Assembly: GCA_012797975.1 (NCBI GenBank)
Contig: JAAZOD010000009.1
Span: 62,001 to 126,000, forward strand
Reading direction: 5' to 3'
DNA: 64,000 nt
DNA from: Pelolinea sp.
Lineage (GTDB): Bacteria; Chloroflexota; Anaerolineae; Anaerolineales; Anaerolineaceae
The notes beneath the pieces were generated by a model. It was not told where the DNA came from. It searched no databases and saw only the letters and a list, made by a program, of their open reading frames with translations. Positions 59,686 to 64,000 of this stretch are shown here, one piece after another (within the stretch, counting starts at the first letter, position 1; each line of letters begins with the position of its first letter). A program made the translations under genes and the position numbers.

Positions 59686-61500
59686 TTGAAAGACGCTTCC
59701 ATCTCTCCTCAAGAAATCAACGCATTCCTCGAAAGAACGCTTTTCAATATTGAAAAACCCGGTCGTTATATTGGCGGCGAATACAATCAAATTTTAAAGA
59801 ATTGGGATTCTACTCCTGTCAAAACAGTATTGGCTTTCCCGGATGTTTATGAAATCGGTTTTTCGAATTTGGGTCTGAATATTCTGTATGATGCTGTAAA
59901 TAAAGAGCCCTCTTTTTTGGCAGAACGATGTTTTTCTGTGTGGAAGGATATGGAAATGGCTATGCGCATTTCTGGAATCCCATTGTTCTCCATTGAGTCG
60001 AAACACCCCGTACATGATTTCGATGTTTTAGGGATATCCTTACCCTATGAAACCCTCTATACGAACACTTTAAATATGCTGGAACTATCCGGCATTCCCA
60101 TTTTGAGAACGGAACGCCAAGATTCTGACCCTTTGGTCATTGCAGGCGGGCATGCCACATTCAACCCATCGCCCATGAGCGCTTTTATTGATGCATTCGT
60201 CATTGGGGATGGCGAGCATATCTTCCTATCCATCTTGGAACTTGTCCAAGAAAGGCTGCCCCGTGAGCAACTCCTTGAAAAAATCAGCAAACTGGAAAGT
60301 GTTTATGTTCCAGCTCTCTATGATGTGCAAAAATATTTCAGTGGTACCGGGCGAACGATTAAGAAGAACATGGTCGCCCACCTCCCCCCTGCACCCGAAA
60401 AGCCGCTGGTTCCAAACATTGAGACCACCCATAACCGCATCGCCATCGAAGTGATGCGCGGTTGTTCGCATGGCTGCCGTTTTTGTCAGGCAGGTTTTAT
60501 CACCCGACCGGTAAGAGAACGCCCTCTTGCTGAAATTCTTTCCGCACTACGGACCTCAATCCGACAGACTGGATTTGATGAAATATCTCTGCTCTCGCTG
60601 AGCATCAGCGATTATTCGGCAATTCAGGACCTCATTCTTAATATCACCAAGGAATTTAAAAGCCTCAAGGTAGCTTTATCACTCCCTTCTCTACGGATTG
60701 AATCTTTTTCGGAAGATTTGATGCAGGCGATCGACCAGCGCAAAGGAAATTTCACACTTGCTCCAGAATCAGCTACGGAAAGAGTACGAAACTCCATCAA
60801 TAAACCAATTGCCGATGATAATTTGCTGGAAACAGCTTCTCTTATTTTTCAAAAAGGTTGGACTTCCATTAAACTTTATTTTTTGATCGGTCTGCCAGGG
60901 GAGACCCTAGAAGATGTAACACACATCATCGATCTGTGCCGAAAAGTTAAATCGATTGGAAAAAAGTATGTTGGCGGACGTGCCAGGATCTCTGTCAGCA
61001 TCAATACATTCATCCCGAAATGTCACACTCCGTTTCAATGGGCTGCCATGGATTCCATCGAAAACATCACGCAGAAACATATCATGCTGCGCGAGGGTCT
61101 GCGAAATACCGGTATCATCGTAAGTTTTCCTTCTTTGGAAACATCACTGCTGGAAGGATGGTTATCGCGTGGAGATGAACAGCTTGCCAAAGTGATCCAC
61201 TCCGCATGGCAAAAAGGTGCAAGATTTGACGCCTGGCAAGATCAAATGGACCTGGCAGTCTGGAAAGCAGCGTTTTCTGAACATGGAATCGATCCATTCC
61301 TCTACAGCCATCGTCAACGTTCTTTGGAAGAAGCATTGCCCTGGGATTTCATCGACGTCGGAGTGGCAAAATCCTATCTGCAGAAAGAATATAGATTATC
61401 TTTGGACGGTTCTTTGACCGGTGATTGTCGCGCAAATTGCCATGCCTGTGGAATTCAGACTTCGTATGGTGTGCTTTGCCGGAATCTGGCAGGAGAGTAA
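59686..61500 (+). CDS. B12-binding radical SAM protein, TIGR03960 type (604 aa)
   Basis: A YgiQ-related radical SAM enzyme. Residues about 60-190 form the cobalamin-binding-like domain (FPDVYEIGFSNLGLNILYDA, GGHATFNPSPMSAFIDAFVI). The iron-sulfur motif is GCSHGCRFCQAGF (CxxxCxxC), with TLAPESATERVRNSINKP later in the barrel. The C-terminus has CRANCHACGIQ, as in family members. It starts with TTG at 59686 directly after the SDR stop. It is paired with the TIGR03936 gene, the standard partner. Substrate unknown; a tRNA or ribosome-linked role is often assumed. Confidence 0.9.
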   Translation: MKDASISPQEINAFLERTLFNIEKPGRYIGGEYNQILKNWDSTPVKTVLAFPDVYEIGFSNLGLNILYDAVNKEPSFLAERCFSVWKDMEMAMRISGIPLFSIESKHPVHDFDVLGISLPYETLYTNTLNMLELSGIPILRTERQDSDPLVIAGGHATFNPSPMSAFIDAFVIGDGEHIFLSILELVQERLPREQLLEKISKLESVYVPALYDVQKYFSGTGRTIKKNMVAHLPPAPEKPLVPNIETTHNRIAIEVMRGCSHGCRFCQAGFITRPVRERPLAEILSALRTSIRQTGFDEISLLSLSISDYSAIQDLILNITKEFKSLKVALSLPSLRIESFSEDLMQAIDQRKGNFTLAPESATERVRNSINKPIADDNLLETASLIFQKGWTSIKLYFLIGLPGETLEDVTHIIDLCRKVKSIGKKYVGGRARISVSINTFIPKCHTPFQWAAMDSIENITQKHIMLREGLRNTGIIVSFPSLETSLLEGWLSRGDEQLAKVIHSAWQKGARFDAWQDQMDLAVWKAAFSEHGIDPFLYSHRQRSLEEALPWDFIDVGVAKSYLQKEYRLSLDGSLTGDCRANCHACGIQTSYGVLCRNLAGE

Positions 61501-61505
61501 TTGAT

Positions 61506-62159
61506 ATGGAAAATATCGAAATGAGAGTCCGTGTCACTTATTCCAAACAAATCCCACTCCGCTTTACCTCTATTCTCGATCTTCAAAAGATTTGGGAAAG
61601 ATCATGCCGGCGTGCTGGAATTCCCCTCCTTTACTCACAAGGTTTCCATCCGCAAGCAAGGATTCAACAGGCATCTCCTCTCCCCCTGGGTTTTTGTGGA
61701 GAGAGAGAAATCATCGATTTTTGGGTTGAACCGTCACCCGCAAAACTCTTCCAAGAAAGCTCCATTAACCCTTTTCTTCCTCAAGGTCTACAGGTTCTGC
61801 AAACTGAATTCGTCGATCCTTTCTCCAAATCGCTTCAGCCATTCGTAGATGCTTCGGATTACTCCATCTCATTTTTTGACCCGCTCTCTGAAAAGGATCT
61901 TGCTGTCCTGCTGGAGAAGATTCAAACTTCTGAGACAATTCTTTTTACCAAGCATAACGGAAAACAATATGACCTGAAGCCACTGATCCGATCCATCGGT
62001 GTAAAGACTGATCCTTCTAGCAAGCCATCCTTCACGATTTCCCTATCCAGTTCTCCCAATGCAAACGGCAGACCTGACCATGTACTACAGTATTTTCACT
62101 ATGCACCCTCTCATTGTCTAATTACCCGAACCATGATTCACTTTTTGAACTATGTCTAG
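61506..62159 (+). CDS. TIGR03936 / DUF2344 radical-SAM-linked protein (217 aa)
   Basis: The small partner normally encoded after or fused to the TIGR03960 enzyme. It begins RVRVTYSKQIPLRFTSILDL and carries RRAGIPLLYSQGFHPQARI and PLPLGFCGEREIIDFWV, the conserved core. The ATG at 61506 gives the family-typical start; the longer frame reaches back into the previous gene. The stop overlaps the next start by 8 nt. Biochemical role unknown. Confidence 0.88.
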   Translation: MENIEMRVRVTYSKQIPLRFTSILDLQKIWERSCRRAGIPLLYSQGFHPQARIQQASPLPLGFCGEREIIDFWVEPSPAKLFQESSINPFLPQGLQVLQTEFVDPFSKSLQPFVDASDYSISFFDPLSEKDLAVLLEKIQTSETILFTKHNGKQYDLKPLIRSIGVKTDPSSKPSFTISLSSSPNANGRPDHVLQYFHYAPSHCLITRTMIHFLNYV

Positions 62160-62784
62160 TTATGTGATTTTGCAATGTGGCAATAAAAAATGCAATTTTC
62201 GTTTTCCTGCGGAAAAGGAAAATTTCAATATTTACTGCCCTTTTTGCGGCGAAAGGCTTGAAGTGTTGGAATATACGTTGGATACTGGCTATGCGCAATA
62301 CAAGAGAAATCCACATCTCCATCTCGAATGTATACTGGATAACGTGCGCTCTAGCTACAATGTAGGGGCAATTTTCCGCTCTGCTAGCGCTTTTTCTATT
62401 GACCATCTCGATTTATGTGGTTTTACCCCCACCCCTGATCAGGCCAAAGTCCTGAAAACCAGTCTCGGCGCTGAAAAACAGGTTTCCTGGAGTTATGAGC
62501 GCAATGCGTTGTCCCTCATCCAGCAGAAAAAAACCGAAAGATCCTGTTCGATTTATTCTATTGAAGCATCCTTAACCGCCACTTCCTTGTTAAATGCTAT
62601 GGGAAAACGATCTGCACAGCATATTCTGCTCGTTTTTGGCAATGAAATTTTCGGAGTCGATCCTGAGATACGGCGGTTGAGCGATGCGGTCCTGCAAATT
62701 CCTATCACAGGCGATAAGAAATCATTGAACGTATCGACCGCTTTTGCGATCGCTGTATTCTACTTTTCAATGTTCCATCAGTAA
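62152..62784 (+). CDS. TrmH/SpoU-family RNA methyltransferase with N-terminal zinc ribbon (210 aa)
   Basis: A predicted 2'-O-ribose methyltransferase with the SPOUT knot. Motif 1 is LDNVRSSYNVGAIFRSASAF, motif 2 LLVFGNEIFGVDPEI, and motif 3 SLNVSTAFAIAVFYF. The first 40 residues form a zinc ribbon (CGNKKCNFRFP and YCPFCGERLEVLE) not usual in TrmH, possibly for RNA contact. It overlaps the TIGR03936 gene by 8 nt and ends 18 nt inside the converging NTPase gene. Confidence 0.9.
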   Translation: MSSYVILQCGNKKCNFRFPAEKENFNIYCPFCGERLEVLEYTLDTGYAQYKRNPHLHLECILDNVRSSYNVGAIFRSASAFSIDHLDLCGFTPTPDQAKVLKTSLGAEKQVSWSYERNALSLIQQKKTERSCSIYSIEASLTATSLLNAMGKRSAQHILLVFGNEIFGVDPEIRRLSDAVLQIPITGDKKSLNVSTAFAIAVFYFSMFHQ

Positions 62785-63324
62785 ATCATGCAAAATTCCA
62801 TCAATATAGGATTTCTTTTCTTGCATTCCGTCATCGAGATCAATGATCTGGTATGAAATATTTGCTTTTTCGCATATCTGAATAATTTTAGATAACATAT
62901 CTTTCCGAACAGTAATTACGGCATGGCGATATCGTTTCTCTTGCAATATTGCCAGCCCCGATTGCCAGCCTTTCCTCTCCATAACCTCATATATACCAAT
63001 TTCATCAAGAAAAAAAATACCGCTGCTCTCAAATCGCATATTCTTTAGTTGCTTATTTCCCCACTCAATTGTCGCTTCACGCATTAACCATTTTTTAGCA
63101 GACTTGTCGGCTTTCCAAACAGGGTTTATATCCGCCAGTATTCTTTTCTCTTTTGTGGCAACATCCCAAACCTGAATGGCTATTCGTTCATTTCCTCTGT
63201 ACTCACCAGGTGAAATCAATCCCCCAAAGGGAATACCGCTGTGCTGCACTCCCTCGATGATTTCCATCATCATGACCGTCTTTCCGGAATTTTGTCTTCC
63301 GGTAATCATCCAAACCTCTGGCAA
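62767..63324 (-). CDS. THEP1-like nucleoside-triphosphatase (185 aa)
   Basis: A small P-loop NTPase of the NTPase_1/THEP1 group. Walker A is TGRQNSGKTVMM and Walker B with the family-typical ending is FFLDEIGIYEVMERKGW, followed by RHAVITVRKD. The start is TTG at 63324, 9 nt after the PadR stop; no ATG gives a complete P-loop. Likely co-transcribed with padR. The biological substrate is not known. Confidence 0.82.
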   Translation of the reverse strand: MPEVWMITGRQNSGKTVMMMEIIEGVQHSGIPFGGLISPGEYRGNERIAIQVWDVATKEKRILADINPVWKADKSAKKWLMREATIEWGNKQLKNMRFESSGIFFLDEIGIYEVMERKGWQSGLAILQEKRYRHAVITVRKDMLSKIIQICEKANISYQIIDLDDGMQEKKSYIDGILHDLLMEH

Positions 63325-63332
63325 TTCGAAAT

Positions 63333-63866
63333 TTAAACCCCCTGTTCTTTATTTTTCAGTTCTTCCAGCCAATTTATGTAACTTTTGATCTGCATAGATC
63401 GAAAAGAGTTCACAATGCCCACAAATTCAGATTCCGGTACTGGTTGTGAGCTCGTATGTTCCACCCATTGGTTGCACTCTCTGATTTGGTCACAGATCAA
63501 TTGATGCGCAATTTGCGGGCTCTCTTTGTGTGCAAAGAATAATTTTGATAGAAAAACCTGTCTAATTTCTCTTCCATGATTGACCGGCCCACGTACCCAG
63601 CTTTGAAAAAGATCTTTTCCTTTCTCTGTGATCTCAAAATATTTTTTGGGTGGATAACTGATGTCATCCATAATCTTTGTCGAAGGCATGATGGCTTCCC
63701 CTTTTTCCAGCACATCCAGCAAGCCATAGATATTGGTGATCTTTATTTTCCAGACTGCACCGATCCCTTCAGGATCATTTAGTTCTTTATGAATCTGATA
63801 GCCATGCTTTGGACCATCCGCTAAAATTCCTAGAATAATAAAATGAATACATCGTAAGTTGTTCAT
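63333..63866 (-). CDS. PadR-family transcriptional regulator (177 aa)
   Basis: A winged-helix regulator. The N-terminal PadR domain reads HFIILGILADGPKHGYQIHK, then NIYGLLDVLEKGEAIM and a wing ending KYFEITEKGKDLF; the C-terminal about 80 residues are the helical dimerisation region of the Vir-like type. It precedes the NTPase gene on the same strand and is divergent from the FmdB gene. A TATAAT element lies on its strand at about 63900. Confidence 0.9.
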   Translation of the reverse strand: MNNLRCIHFIILGILADGPKHGYQIHKELNDPEGIGAVWKIKITNIYGLLDVLEKGEAIMPSTKIMDDISYPPKKYFEITEKGKDLFQSWVRGPVNHGREIRQVFLSKLFFAHKESPQIAHQLICDQIRECNQWVEHTSSQPVPESEFVGIVNSFRSMQIKSYINWLEELKNKEQGV

Positions 63867-63908
63867 AGATCAACTTTTTCTTCCCGGTTTTTCAATTCAT
63901 TATAGCAT

Positions 63909-63937
63909 TTGACTCCCCTTCTTTTCGAAGTTACAAT
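63909..63937 (+). promoter_or_regulatory. Sigma-70-type promoter of the FmdB-like gene
   Basis: TTGACT (63909-63914), a 17-nt spacer and TACAAT (63932-63937), followed by a GGAAGGA ribosome site before the ATG at 63961. Confidence 0.7.
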
Positions 63938-63960
63938 CATTTCTTTGGAAGGAACGGAAA

Positions 63961-64000
63961 ATGCCTATCTACGAGTACATTTGCACACACTGCGGGGCAA
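63961..64000 (+). CDS. FmdB-type zinc ribbon protein (partial, first 13 codons)
   Basis: The window ends 40 nt into the gene. The visible start MPIYEYICTHCGA matches the CxxC-containing zinc ribbon of the FmdB/CxxC_CxxC_SSSS family, small proteins of unknown function often annotated as putative regulatory proteins. Promoter and ribosome site are both good. Confidence 0.85.
   Translation, partial: MPIYEYICTHCGA

Noticed and set aside
1-64000. CRISPR arrays
   Set aside because: No regularly spaced repeats of 24-40 nt were seen anywhere in the window, including the island's non-coding parts.

Overview
The window reads as a chromosomal segment of a Chloroflexota bacterium, most likely an Anaerolineae-type anaerobe. 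This is inferred from gene content: coenzyme F420 biosynthesis next to a molybdenum hydroxylase operon, the TIGR03960/TIGR03936-type radical-SAM pair, a YqeY/DUF1385/PgpH/YbeY block and several lineage-restricted hypotheticals. No rRNA is present to confirm it. The tRNA is a tRNA-Arg with a TCT anticodon.

Region 1 (1-12264) is an accessory island of defence character. It lies between the last 39 codons of a YprA-like DEAD/DEAH helicase (ends at 121, + strand) and a YprB-like exonuclease (starts at 12265, + strand), two genes usually found side by side. Everything between them is on the minus strand. Two giant genes are intact: a 1654-aa SF2 helicase with a DUF1998-like zinc-binding tail, and a 1278-aa partner ending in a C2H2 zinc finger. 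Their surroundings are decayed: a NERD/UvrD-type helicase pseudogene with several lesions, a 59-codon remnant, and a truncated small ORF. The gene after the giant helicase is out of frame with its own start codon, but the two frames meet at A AAA AAG, the classic -1 frameshifting heptamer. It is followed at once by a stop codon and a possible stem-loop.

Region 2 (12265-27147) is metabolic. After yprB and a DUF2007 gene come two minus-strand groups. The first is a molybdenum hydroxylase operon: two paralogous Mo subunits around one fused FAD/[2Fe-2S] subunit, ending with a MocA-like cytidylyltransferase. The second is an F420 cluster: SsnA-like aminohydrolase, NpdG, CofE, CofD, CofC, an LLM-class F420 enzyme and a CBS-containing Mn pyrophosphatase. 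F420 supply, PPi removal, molybdenum hydroxylation and heterocycle deamination are thus encoded side by side.

Region 3 (27180-39433) is mainly housekeeping: M20 dipeptidase, DUF1385, YqeY, PgpH-like HD phosphodiesterase, YbeY, DgkA, an orphan NarL-type regulator, exonuclease III, a LysM/M23 peptidase, an unknown two-gene pair, tRNA-Arg, and a cation exchanger coupled to a PII-like small protein. Region 4 (39475-48762) holds a phosphonate-type ABC importer whose permease carries an extra extracytoplasmic domain, ribosomal protein L25, and a MarR-controlled pair of ABC exporters with a readable operator/promoter. Region 5 (48852-64000) is core: L28, Asp23/DAK2 pair, RecG, CoaD, Lon, FolC, DUF503, an atypical SDR, radical-SAM genes, a TrmH-like methyltransferase, a THEP1-like NTPase, PadR, and the start of an FmdB-type gene.

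Four genes (yprB, the Asp23 gene, recG, DUF503) have a -10-like hexamer ending only 6-7 nt before the ATG and no Shine-Dalgarno sequence. This suggests leaderless transcripts alongside normal SD-led operons. All assignments rest on reading motifs; no database search was run.
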